This document shows, in pieces, positions 1 through 5,349 of a stretch of 6,260 nt of DNA. Within the stretch, counting starts at the first letter, position 1. Every line of letters starts with the position of its first letter. This DNA is from Pontimonas sp. Lineage in GTDB: Bacteria; Actinomycetota; Actinomycetes; Actinomycetales; Microbacteriaceae. The stretch spans positions 1 through 6,260 of the forward strand of contig JAIOWV010000073.1 in the NCBI GenBank assembly GCA_021741945.1, in the 5' to 3' direction. The notes under the pieces were generated by a model, which made no database searches, was not told the origin of the DNA, and saw only the letters and a program-made list of their open reading frames with translations. The translations under genes and the position numbers were made by a program.

Positions 1-77
1 TTTTTCATGAGATCAACGGCTCGGTCGCCGGCGCCTGTGTCAACACCGCTGCGGGCATAAGGCGAGGTTTCCGGCAC
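1..77 (-). CDS. purM: Phosphoribosylformylglycinamidine cyclo-ligase (AIR synthetase), N-terminal fragment cut by the window edge
   Basis: Only the first 25 codons are present; the gene continues past the left edge. PurM converts FGAM plus ATP to AIR, the fifth step of de novo purine synthesis, in the cytoplasm. Read on the minus strand from GTG at 77-75, residues 7-25 are YARSGVDTGAGDRAVDLMK. From memory this matches the conserved PurM opening (Tyr, Ala-Gly-Val-Asp, then Ala-Gly-Asp/Asn-x-Ala-Val). An in-frame TAG at 89-87 lies just upstream, so the GTG at 77 is the only sensible start; the ATG at 8-6 would remove the motif. No Shine-Dalgarno precedes it, but a -10-like TAGACT lies six bases upstream, suggesting a leaderless message. 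It is divergent from the surface-protein gene. In many actinobacteria purM directly follows purF; here the two are separated and on opposite strands. The fragment is short, so identity rests on the motif and the purine context. Confidence 0.85.
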   Translation of the reverse strand, partial: MPETSPYARSGVDTGAGDRAVDLMK

Positions 78-83
78 GGCTCG

Positions 84-89
84 AGTCTA
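84..89 (-). promoter_or_regulatory. Candidate -10 element of a leaderless purM promoter
   Basis: On the minus strand TAGACT ends exactly six bases before the purM GTG start. This fits the actinobacterial TANNNT -10 consensus and would place transcription initiation at or next to the start codon. No convincing -35 box is seen 16-19 bases further upstream. Support comes from the same arrangement at other starts in this window. Confidence 0.5.
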
Positions 90-146
90 GTCGGGCCCCG
101 AGTTATGGCATGGGGATAACTTCGACGGCACCAACAAGGCTCTCTT

Positions 147-152
147 TAGCCT
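147..152 (+). promoter_or_regulatory. Candidate -10 element of a leaderless promoter for the surface-protein gene
   Basis: TAGCCT fits TANNNT and ends six bases before the ATG at 159. The only purine-rich Shine-Dalgarno-like stretch, GAGGA at 154-158, abuts the ATG with no spacer, which is too close to work normally, so a leaderless start is the simpler reading. No good -35 hexamer is visible. Confidence 0.5.
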
Positions 153-158
153 CGAGGA

Positions 159-1880
159 ATGATTCAACGACGAAGCAGAACACCTGGCACATTTTCTCCG
201 CTGACCACCTGGATTGGAGTGGTCCTCCTGGGCTCGGCTCTGACCACGTCGGCTGTCCCGCCGGCACTGGCAAACTCAGGGGCAATCGTCACATCAAGTA
301 TCAGCTGGCCTGGTGCTCAGCTGAACAACGGCATCATCAGCGGCGGCGCACCTCGTGATTACGTGAGCGGGCTAGAGGGATGGGGCCTTGCCCCGTTGAG
401 CTCAGTGGGTCAGATGGGAATGGAGTGGACGTCTCCTTACGACCCAGCCCGCCGAGAGCCGTTCTTTGGGACCCTCGAAGACTCCGCGATCACTCCAGGA
501 GGGCGATCGACCTGGACAACGAGCGGTCTCCTATCGCCCCGACCCGAACAGAACTTCTTCGCAGTCATCGCGACCAGAGCGGAACACAATCAGATTGCAT
601 GGACGATCGACCTACTCGCGCTCGATGAGGATGCAATGGCGCCAAACAGGTTCTACTGGGTCGCAGATCTTGCGCCGGGCTACCAAGCCCTCTACTCGTC
701 TCCAGCGCCCGGACAACTCGTGATTAGTGACGCGAATGGAACCCACCCGACTCTGGTCTTCCGAGCGACAACAACAGCGGGAACCCTGCAATGGGGTGGA
801 GGGAGTGTGTACACAGATCCGCTGGTCAATGGCGAGGGAGAACCGACGCTCTATGTTCATGGCACCAACGCCATGGAAATGCGCATCTCCATAACGCATG
901 GCATCGTCGATCACGATCCGTGCTCCTCAACCACCGCCTCTGAGTTCGCACTCGCTAACGCGAACGCGCCCGCAACCCTGTGGCCGAGCATCACCGAGTG
1001 CCTCGGCAGTGCTGACTGGACGCTTAAGGCCAACACGTCCTCGCAGCTCAGCATTCCTTTGGGTCCAGAAACACCTGCGCTTGCAGCCGGACAGGAGCGT
1101 GCACTCACCATCTCGGGACTCCCTGATGGGGTTAGCTGGGAAGCACTCCCCTCAGATGGCAACGGGATTGCCGTCACCCTCAGCGCCACCGATGCTGTCG
1201 TTCCGGGTGACTACCCCCTCACTTTCGACGCAGTAACAACGACCACCACGGGCGGCGTCCTCCAGCGCTCACAACCTTTGCGCTCCACTGGTTCGCTTCG
1301 TATTGACCCAGCAGTCGTCGTCATCGAAGAACCAGAACCAGAACCGGAACCGGAACCTGCGCCCGTTCCTGAGGAGGAACCTGTTCCCGAGCCTGTTGCA
1401 GAACCGGAAGTAGTTCCCGAACCAGAACCGGAGCCAGAACCTGCTCCCGACCCTGAACCAAGCCCAGAGACAGAGCCCCAGCCTGAGGCTGAGCAGCCAG
1501 CCCCTGCCCCCGAAGAGACCGCACCGGAGGAACCTGTGGTGCTCGTGCAAGCCGAGCCGGTTGCTTCCCCCGAGCAAGTAACGGTCTCGATTGTTGAGAG
1601 CGCACCATCGGCCGCCCTGGTGGTTCCGACGCCGCCAAGCGTGGTGCCCGTGCGCGAGCTCGAGCCTGCAGGTCTTCCTGAAGCAGTGTTTGTGCCAAGT
1701 GAGCCCACCGAGATTACCTTGAGTCCCCGGGAACCACGAAAAGTCACCAGCCCACAGATTGTCACCCCGCCAGAGCCAAACGTTGCTGGAGCCTGGCTCG
1801 GTCTGAGCCTGATGATCAGTCTCGCAGCGGGGGGTCTGATTGCAGCCCTTCGACGCTGGCGCAGCGAGATGGAGGAATAG
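159..1880 (+). CDS. Secreted, membrane-anchored surface protein with Pro-Glu-rich stalk, function unknown
   Basis: I do not recognise the family. The 573-residue product starts with a signal peptide: basic n-region (Arg4, Arg5, Arg7), hydrophobic core at about 18-33, and a likely cleavage after Ala38 (ALA-NSG). Residues about 40-250 form a Trp/Gly-rich, probably beta-rich ectodomain with no motif I can name. Cys255 and Cys281 are the only cysteines and may form one disulfide. Residues about 300-385 look like an Ig-type beta-sandwich (GLPDGVSW, then PGDYPLTF). Residues about 390-460 are a Pro-Glu-rich stretch, followed by a Pro/Val/Glu-rich linker to about 541. A transmembrane helix at about 543-564 is followed by RRWRSEMEE, so the C-terminus should be cytoplasmic. 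There is no LPXTG sorting motif. An in-frame TAG at 147-149 excludes an upstream start. It lies divergent from purM and 72 bp before purF. An envelope-anchored binding or hydrolytic ectodomain on a stalk is inference only. Confidence 0.85.
   Translation: MIQRRSRTPGTFSPLTTWIGVVLLGSALTTSAVPPALANSGAIVTSSISWPGAQLNNGIISGGAPRDYVSGLEGWGLAPLSSVGQMGMEWTSPYDPARREPFFGTLEDSAITPGGRSTWTTSGLLSPRPEQNFFAVIATRAEHNQIAWTIDLLALDEDAMAPNRFYWVADLAPGYQALYSSPAPGQLVISDANGTHPTLVFRATTTAGTLQWGGGSVYTDPLVNGEGEPTLYVHGTNAMEMRISITHGIVDHDPCSSTTASEFALANANAPATLWPSITECLGSADWTLKANTSSQLSIPLGPETPALAAGQERALTISGLPDGVSWEALPSDGNGIAVTLSATDAVVPGDYPLTFDAVTTTTTGGVLQRSQPLRSTGSLRIDPAVVVIEEPEPEPEPEPAPVPEEEPVPEPVAEPEVVPEPEPEPEPAPDPEPSPETEPQPEAEQPAPAPEETAPEEPVVLVQAEPVASPEQVTVSIVESAPSAALVVPTPPSVVPVRELEPAGLPEAVFVPSEPTEITLSPREPRKVTSPQIVTPPEPNVAGAWLGLSLMISLAAGGLIAALRRWRSEMEE
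1329..1358 (+). repeat. Hexanucleotide GAACCN repeat encoding Glu-Pro dipeptides
   Basis: Five consecutive GAA-CCN units (CCA, CCA, CCG, CCG, CCT) encode (Glu-Pro)5 at residues 391-400 of the surface protein. A second run of Glu-Pro codons begins near 1419, and the whole Pro/Glu-rich stretch extends to about 1539. Third positions have diverged, so the tract is imperfect, but its register could still allow copy-number change by slippage without a frameshift. Alternating Glu-Pro is expected to form a stiff, extended, acidic spacer. Confidence 0.8.
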
Positions 1881-1907
1881 CAACCGAGGCCTGGCGGGTG
1901 TGACAGA

Positions 1908-1950
1908 CTTGTCCCACAGGTCGGGTTGTGGAACAGGAGATAGGGCTCCT
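1908..1950 (+). promoter_or_regulatory. Two mutually exclusive small hairpins before purF
   Basis: An 11-bp imperfect stem pairs 1908-1918 with 1927-1937 (TGTCCCACA against TGTGGAACA at its core, one C-A mismatch and one U-G wobble, 8-base loop). A second stem pairs AGGAG at 1935-1939 with CTCCT at 1946-1950 around a 6-base loop. They share 1935-1937, so both cannot form at once, and the second would bury the only good Shine-Dalgarno sequence. There is no T-run, so neither looks like an intrinsic terminator. They matter only if transcription starts upstream, for example by readthrough from the surface gene. Confidence 0.3.
1941..1946 (+). promoter_or_regulatory. Possible -10-like element at the purF start
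   Basis: TAGGGC ends six bases before the purF ATG at 1953, the same spacing as the -10-like elements of the other leading genes here. It lacks the conserved final T of TANNNT, so it is weaker. An alternative is conventional initiation using AGGAG at 1935-1939, whose 13-base spacing is long, or AGGG at 1942-1945 with 7 bases. Confidence 0.3.
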
Positions 1951-1952
1951 CA

Positions 1953-3410
1953 ATGTGCGGCATTGTCGGCATCGTCTCCTCCACACCGGTCAATCAGCAG
2001 GTTTATGACGCTCTTGCGCTCCTGCAGCACCGTGGGCAAGACTCCACAGGCATTGCGACTCTCGAAGATCAGACCCTTCACCTTCACAAGACCAACGGCC
2101 AGGTCCGCGAGGGTTATCGCACCCGCGACATGCGAAGCCTGCTCGGCAACGTTGGCCTGGGCCACGTTCGCTATGCGACCAGGGGCAACGCCAAGAAAGA
2201 GCAAGAAGCGCAACCTTTTTATGTGAACGCGCCGTATGGCATCGTCCTCGTTCACAACGGAAACCTGACCAACACACGCGAGTTGACAGCTGAGCTTCAC
2301 ACAAAAGACCGTCGCCACCTCAACACCACCTCGGACACCGAGCTCTTGGTGAACGTTCTCGCTTCGGAGCTTCAGTCCGCTGGGGCTGGGAGCAACTTCT
2401 CCACCGACTACGTTTTCGACGCGATCGCCGCTGTTCACCGCCGGGTCGAGGGCTCCTATGCCGCAATCGCTCTGATTGCTGGCCACGGATTGCTGGCTTT
2501 CCGGGATCCCTTTGGCATCAGGCCTCTGATCCTTGGCAAGCGCCAAGCCGGCTTGGTGGGCGACGAGTGGATTGTTGCCAGTGAATCGCTTGTGCTTGAG
2601 GCCAGCGGCTATGACATCGTTCGCGATGTCGCCCCTGGCGAAGCAATCTTCATTGGTAGAGACGGCTCGTTGGTCTCGAAGCAGTGCGCAACCACCACGC
2701 GACTTGCCCCCTGTTCGTTCGAGTATGTCTATCTGGCGAGACCCGACTCGGTGATGAACGGTATTTCTGTCTATGAGGCCCGCCTTCGACTCGGTGAAAA
2801 ACTGGCCGACACGATCGCCAAGCACGCACCCGTTGATTCCATCGACGTGGTCATGCCGATCCCCGACTCTGCGCGCCCGGCAGCCATGCAGGTTGCCAGG
2901 AAACTGGGCATCGAATACCGCGAGGGCTTTTATAAGAACAAATACGTCGGGCGAACCTTCATCATGCCGGGCCAGGCCCAGCGGACGAAGAGCGTCCGCC
3001 AGAAACTCAACGCCATGTCCAGTGAGTTTGCCGGCAAGAACGTATTGATTGTCGACGATTCAATCGTGAGGGGAACTACCTCGAGAGAAATCGTCGACAT
3101 GGCCCGGGAGGCCGGAGCAAAGTCCGTGACCTTCACTTCCGCAGCGCCTCCCGTGCGATTCCCCCACGTCTACGGAATCAATATGCCAAGCAAGCGGGAA
3201 CTCGTCGCGGCGGGCAAGACCATTCCCGAAATTGCCCGGGAGATTGGTGCTGACCACCTGATTTATCAGGAGGTTGAGGACATGCGAGACGCCATCATCG
3301 AGGGCTCATCGGTCACTGAGCTCGACATGAGCTGTTTCACGGGCGAATACGTCACCGGAACAGTGAGTGAGGAATACCTCACCTGGGTGGAAAACAACCA
3401 GTCGAGCTAG
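1953..3410 (+). CDS. purF: Amidophosphoribosyltransferase (glutamine PRPP amidotransferase), E. coli type
   Basis: This enzyme catalyses the committed step of purine synthesis, PRPP + glutamine + water to 5-phosphoribosylamine + glutamate + PPi, in the cytoplasm. The N-terminal Ntn glutaminase domain spans about residues 2-235: Cys2 directly after Met is the nucleophile (MCGIVGIV), with GHVRYATRG at 70-78, HNGN at 101-104 and SD at 127-128. The phosphoribosyltransferase domain covers about 260-450, with the flexible-loop motif YVGRTFIMPGQ at 331-341 and the PRPP-binding motif VLIVDDSIVRGTT at 364-376. The length of 485 is close to E. coli PurF (505). There is no propeptide. The PCxYGI-type cysteine expected for the Bacillus 4Fe-4S cluster is replaced (HVYGI at 405-409), and the paired C-terminal cysteines reduce to a single Cys461. 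The start is fixed because Cys must be residue 2. It lies 72 bp after the surface gene and converges on the small membrane-protein gene with a 4-bp overlap. Confidence 0.97.
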   Translation: MCGIVGIVSSTPVNQQVYDALALLQHRGQDSTGIATLEDQTLHLHKTNGQVREGYRTRDMRSLLGNVGLGHVRYATRGNAKKEQEAQPFYVNAPYGIVLVHNGNLTNTRELTAELHTKDRRHLNTTSDTELLVNVLASELQSAGAGSNFSTDYVFDAIAAVHRRVEGSYAAIALIAGHGLLAFRDPFGIRPLILGKRQAGLVGDEWIVASESLVLEASGYDIVRDVAPGEAIFIGRDGSLVSKQCATTTRLAPCSFEYVYLARPDSVMNGISVYEARLRLGEKLADTIAKHAPVDSIDVVMPIPDSARPAAMQVARKLGIEYREGFYKNKYVGRTFIMPGQAQRTKSVRQKLNAMSSEFAGKNVLIVDDSIVRGTTSREIVDMAREAGAKSVTFTSAAPPVRFPHVYGINMPSKRELVAAGKTIPEIAREIGADHLIYQEVEDMRDAIIEGSSVTELDMSCFTGEYVTGTVSEEYLTWVENNQSS

Positions 3411-3691
3411 TCGCTCTGGCGTTCCATCTGCACCACAGTCGCCCGCTTTTTCGAGCGCACGTCAATCACCAGCCACACGATTACTCCAAGCGCAATCGAT
3501 CCGCTCACGCCAAACAGCGCGAAGTAGGCAAACAGCGCGATAAACCCGATTGAGGGGTCCGAAGGATAGAGACCAGTCACGATTGCCGTAGCAAAGAATC
3601 CAAGCAGGCCAAAGACGAGAACGAACGCCATGAGCTTCGGCGAACGACGAAGTTGAACTTCGTGCTTGTCTGGAGTGGAACCCTTCGCCAT
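3407..3691 (-). CDS. Small membrane protein, two predicted transmembrane segments, function unknown
   Basis: This is a 94-residue protein starting MAKGSTPDKH. Residues 1-19 are polar and basic, ending RRSPK. A first hydrophobic segment spans about 20-41, a short YPSDPS turn follows, and a long second segment covers about 47-77. The tail begins RSKKR, so both ends should be cytoplasmic by the positive-inside rule. It resembles, from memory, short uncharacterised actinobacterial membrane proteins with an RRSPK entry to the first helix; I assign no activity. The ATG at 3691 is preferred over an in-frame ATG at 3745, which would add 18 non-conserved-looking residues and overlap the preceding gene by 50 bases. 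It starts four bases after the SCP-like gene's stop and has no clear Shine-Dalgarno, so co-transcription and translational coupling are likely. Its TAG stop overlaps the purF stop on the opposite strand. Confidence 0.8.
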   Translation of the reverse strand: MAKGSTPDKHEVQLRRSPKLMAFVLVFGLLGFFATAIVTGLYPSDPSIGFIALFAYFALFGVSGSIALGVIVWLVIDVRSKKRATVVQMERQSD

Positions 3692-3695
3692 GTCT

Positions 3696-4067
3696 CTAGG
3701 GTATCGAGACGCAGGGCAGAAACTCTGACAGGTTCGAGCGCTCACCAGAGGCCTGAACCAGGCCAGCCTCTAAGGCATGAGCAAATTCCGAGCGTCCGGT
3801 TGCTAGTTGCAGCCAGACCTCAGCCGACATCTCAACCACAGCAGGGGGCGTTCCTCTCGTGTGACGGGGACCCTCGATTACCTGAACAGCCCCATAAGGA
3901 GGAACGCGAACCTCAACGCTCGATCCTGGAGCACGGGTTGCGAGAACCTGAAGGCAATAACGCACGGCACACGCCACATCGGCGCTCTCTGCCACACCCT
4001 CTGACCATGAGGCGAGAGCCGCTGTGCCCTCGGCGTCTGAAATCTTTGGCTTTCCCACCGGCCTCAC
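3696..4067 (-). CDS. SCP-like (sterol carrier family, SCP_3-type) small protein
   Basis: The product is about 123 residues, with no signal peptide or membrane segment, so cytoplasmic. Residues 51-61 (VEVRVPPYGAV), 66-80 (GPRHTRGTPPAVVEM) and 85-91 (WLQLATG), then LVQASGER at 103-110, match my memory of the actinobacterial SCP_3 family, annotated as sterol carrier family protein and including the purF-adjacent Rv0807 of M. tuberculosis. The fold is inferred to bind a hydrophobic ligand; no biochemical role is established that I know of. The start is uncertain. GTG at 4067 is chosen. GTG at 4058 (120 residues) is also good, because TAGCGT at 4071-4066 stands seven bases before it. An ATG at 4145 would overlap purD by 47 bases and is unlikely. 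The gene leads a two-gene minus-strand unit and is divergent from purD with a 31-bp gap. Confidence 0.85.
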   Translation of the reverse strand: MRPVGKPKISDAEGTAALASWSEGVAESADVACAVRYCLQVLATRAPGSSVEVRVPPYGAVQVIEGPRHTRGTPPAVVEMSAEVWLQLATGRSEFAHALEAGLVQASGERSNLSEFLPCVSIP

Positions 4068-4071
4068 GCTA
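4066..4071 (-). promoter_or_regulatory. Possible -10-like element for the SCP-like gene
   Basis: On the minus strand TAGCGT fits TANNNT and lies seven bases before the alternative GTG start at 4058. If real, it would make the transcript leaderless from 4058 and shorten the protein by three residues. It overlaps the preferred GTG at 4067, so the two start choices exclude each other. It also covers the position where a purD -35 would fall. Confidence 0.3.
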
Positions 4072-4086
4072 GCAAGCTCTCGCCGG

Positions 4087-4092
4087 TAGGGT
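4087..4092 (+). promoter_or_regulatory. Candidate -10 element of a leaderless purD promoter
   Basis: TAGGGT matches TANNNT and ends six bases before the purD GTG. Its first three bases are an in-frame TAG, which also fixes the start codon. The expected -35 position (about 4063-4069) has no good hexamer and would lie over the divergent gene's start region. No properly spaced Shine-Dalgarno is present. Confidence 0.5.
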
Positions 4093-4098
4093 AAGCGC

Positions 4099-5349
4099 GT
4101 GAAGATTTTGGTCCTGGGATCTGGTGCACGCGAGCACACCATCATCCAGGCGCTGCGTCGAGACCCCGATTCTCACGAGATTTTGGCGGCTCCCGGTAAC
4201 GCCGGGATTGCCGCCGATGCTGACATTGTGGCGCTTGATCCCACCAACCCCCGGGTAGTGACCGACTTCGCAAGATCCAGCGATATCGACCTCGTCATCA
4301 TCGGCCCAGAAGCTCCGTTGGTTGCCGGGGTTGCTAATCGACTTCGCAGCGCCGGGATTCCAGTGTTTGGTCCCGATAGCGATGCTGCTGCGCTCGAAGG
4401 CTCGAAAGCTTTTGCCAAGGATGTGATGGCCAGCGCCGGCGTTCCGACGGGCAAGGCGTGGAGCGTGGAAACGAGTGAGGAGCTCCTCCTGGCACTCGAC
4501 CAGTCCGAGGGCCCCTACGTCGTCAAAGCCGATGGGCTCGCCTCTGGCAAGGGTGTTCTGGTCACAGAAGACCGCCAAGCTGCAATCGAGCACGCCGAGT
4601 TTTACCTTCAACATGGCCCGGTCTTGGTCGAGGAATTTCTTGCGGGACCAGAAGTCTCGCTTTTCTTCTTGAGCGATGGGACAAGGGTGATGCCACTGGC
4701 CCCTGCCCAGGACTACAAACGTGCCTATGACAACAACGAGGGTCCCAACACGGGCGGCATGGGTGCTTATTCACCACTTCCGTGGCTGCCAAAGGACTTT
4801 GTCGCCGACATTCAACGCACGGTCGCTGAGCCGGCCGTCGCTGAGTTGGCATCACGAGGAATGCCCTTCGTGGGGTTGCTCTACTGCGGTCTGATTCTGA
4901 CGGACGACGGAGTCAAAGTCATCGAGTTCAATGCTCGGTTCGGCGACCCCGAAACCCAGGTGGTCCTGGCTCGACTCACCTCCCCGCTCGCGCCTCTGCT
5001 ACTTGCCGCCGCACAAGGCGACCTGACCGCGGTCGCCCCACCCAAGTTCTCCAAGAACGTGGCCATCACTGTTGTTCTGGCCAGTGAGGGATATCCAGAG
5101 AACCCGCGCACTGGACGAGAGATCGATGGTCTCGATGCGCTTGCCTCGAACAAGCAGGTTCGAATCGCTCACGCTGGCACGGGTTTTGATGGAACACAGT
5201 TGCTCGCCACGGGCGGCCGGGTCCTCAGTGTTGTGTCCACTGGCAAGGATTTCGAGCAGGCCCGGGAGCGCGCCTACGCCGCACTCGAGAAAATCAGCCT
5301 GGAAGGCTCCTACTACCGACGGGATATCGCGCAAGGCGTTTCCCCATGA
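4099..5349 (+). CDS. purD: Phosphoribosylamine-glycine ligase (GAR synthetase)
   Basis: PurD joins glycine to phosphoribosylamine with ATP, giving GAR, the second step of the pathway; it uses the unstable product of PurF. At 416 residues it is normal length (E. coli 429). The N-domain shows the phosphate-binding GSGAREH at 7-13, APGNAG at 31-36 and IIGPEAPL at 67-74. The ATP-grasp core has VKADGLASGKGV at 142-153, VEEFLAGPEVS at 177-187 and the signature NEGPNTGGMGAYSP at 213-226. Metal- and ATP-binding residues lie in IEFNARFGDPETQ at 275-287. The C-terminal domain begins near VAITVVLASEGYP at 321-333. No key motif is missing. The start is GTG at 4099, because an in-frame TAG at 4087-4089 closes the frame upstream and the GSGAREH motif needs this N-terminus. 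It overlaps purC by ATGA, so the pair is likely one transcript with coupled translation. Confidence 0.97.
   Translation: MKILVLGSGAREHTIIQALRRDPDSHEILAAPGNAGIAADADIVALDPTNPRVVTDFARSSDIDLVIIGPEAPLVAGVANRLRSAGIPVFGPDSDAAALEGSKAFAKDVMASAGVPTGKAWSVETSEELLLALDQSEGPYVVKADGLASGKGVLVTEDRQAAIEHAEFYLQHGPVLVEEFLAGPEVSLFFLSDGTRVMPLAPAQDYKRAYDNNEGPNTGGMGAYSPLPWLPKDFVADIQRTVAEPAVAELASRGMPFVGLLYCGLILTDDGVKVIEFNARFGDPETQVVLARLTSPLAPLLLAAAQGDLTAVAPPKFSKNVAITVVLASEGYPENPRTGREIDGLDALASNKQVRIAHAGTGFDGTQLLATGGRVLSVVSTGKDFEQARERAYAALEKISLEGSYYRRDIAQGVSP

Larger units (their letters stand above)
80..156. repeat. Inverted pair of TAG(A/C)CTCGAG elements in the divergent purM / surface-gene gap
   Basis: The minus-strand copy at 89-80 reads TAGACTCGAG and the plus-strand copy at 147-156 reads TAGCCTCGAG: nine of ten bases match in inverted orientation, with 57 bp between them. 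Each copy begins exactly 12 nt before its gene's start codon (purM GTG at 77, surface gene ATG at 159). The core CTCGAG is itself a palindrome. The pair could be matched -10/initiation regions, or operator half-sites read by one regulator; the sequence alone does not decide. The rest of the 81-bp gap shows no other clear motif. Confidence 0.55.

Noticed and set aside
38..43. TTGACA on the minus strand as a -35 box
   Set aside because: It lies inside the purM coding region, and no -10 element follows at 16-18 bases.
91..101. TCGGGCCCCGA near-palindrome in the divergent gap as an operator or terminator
   Set aside because: The arms are five bases with a single-base centre, which cannot form an RNA hairpin, and no second copy is seen.
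1700..1880. Sortase-anchored surface protein
   Set aside because: No LPXTG-like motif precedes the C-terminal hydrophobic segment; the hydrophobic helix and basic tail are better read as a plain transmembrane anchor.
1881..1952. Purine riboswitch or PurR box upstream of purF
   Set aside because: The 72-base gap is short, lacks the conserved purine-riboswitch loops, and shows no PurBox-like repeat.
1211..1993. Long minus-strand open frame rich in Gly-Ser repeats
   Set aside because: It is the antisense reading of the Glu-Pro codon repeat. The plus-strand frame has a signal peptide, stalk and anchor in the right order, and the antisense product is low complexity.
1950..2825. 291-codon minus-strand open frame opposite purF
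   Set aside because: It lies fully over conserved purF motifs, has no recognisable domain, and is typical of antisense frames in GC-rich coding sequence.
3367..3382. Perfect 6-bp hairpin GTGAGG-AATA-CCTCAC near the purF 3' end as a terminator
   Set aside because: It lies inside the coding sequence, is short, and is not followed by a T-run on either strand.
3692..3745. Longer start (ATG at 3745) for the small membrane protein
   Set aside because: It would overlap the SCP-like gene by 50 bases and add a Cys/Arg-rich leader. The ATG at 3691 gives the usual operon spacing and a normal membrane-protein N-terminus.
4069..4614. Minus-strand open frame opposite the purD 5' end
   Set aside because: It covers conserved PurD sequence and has no recognisable domain of its own.
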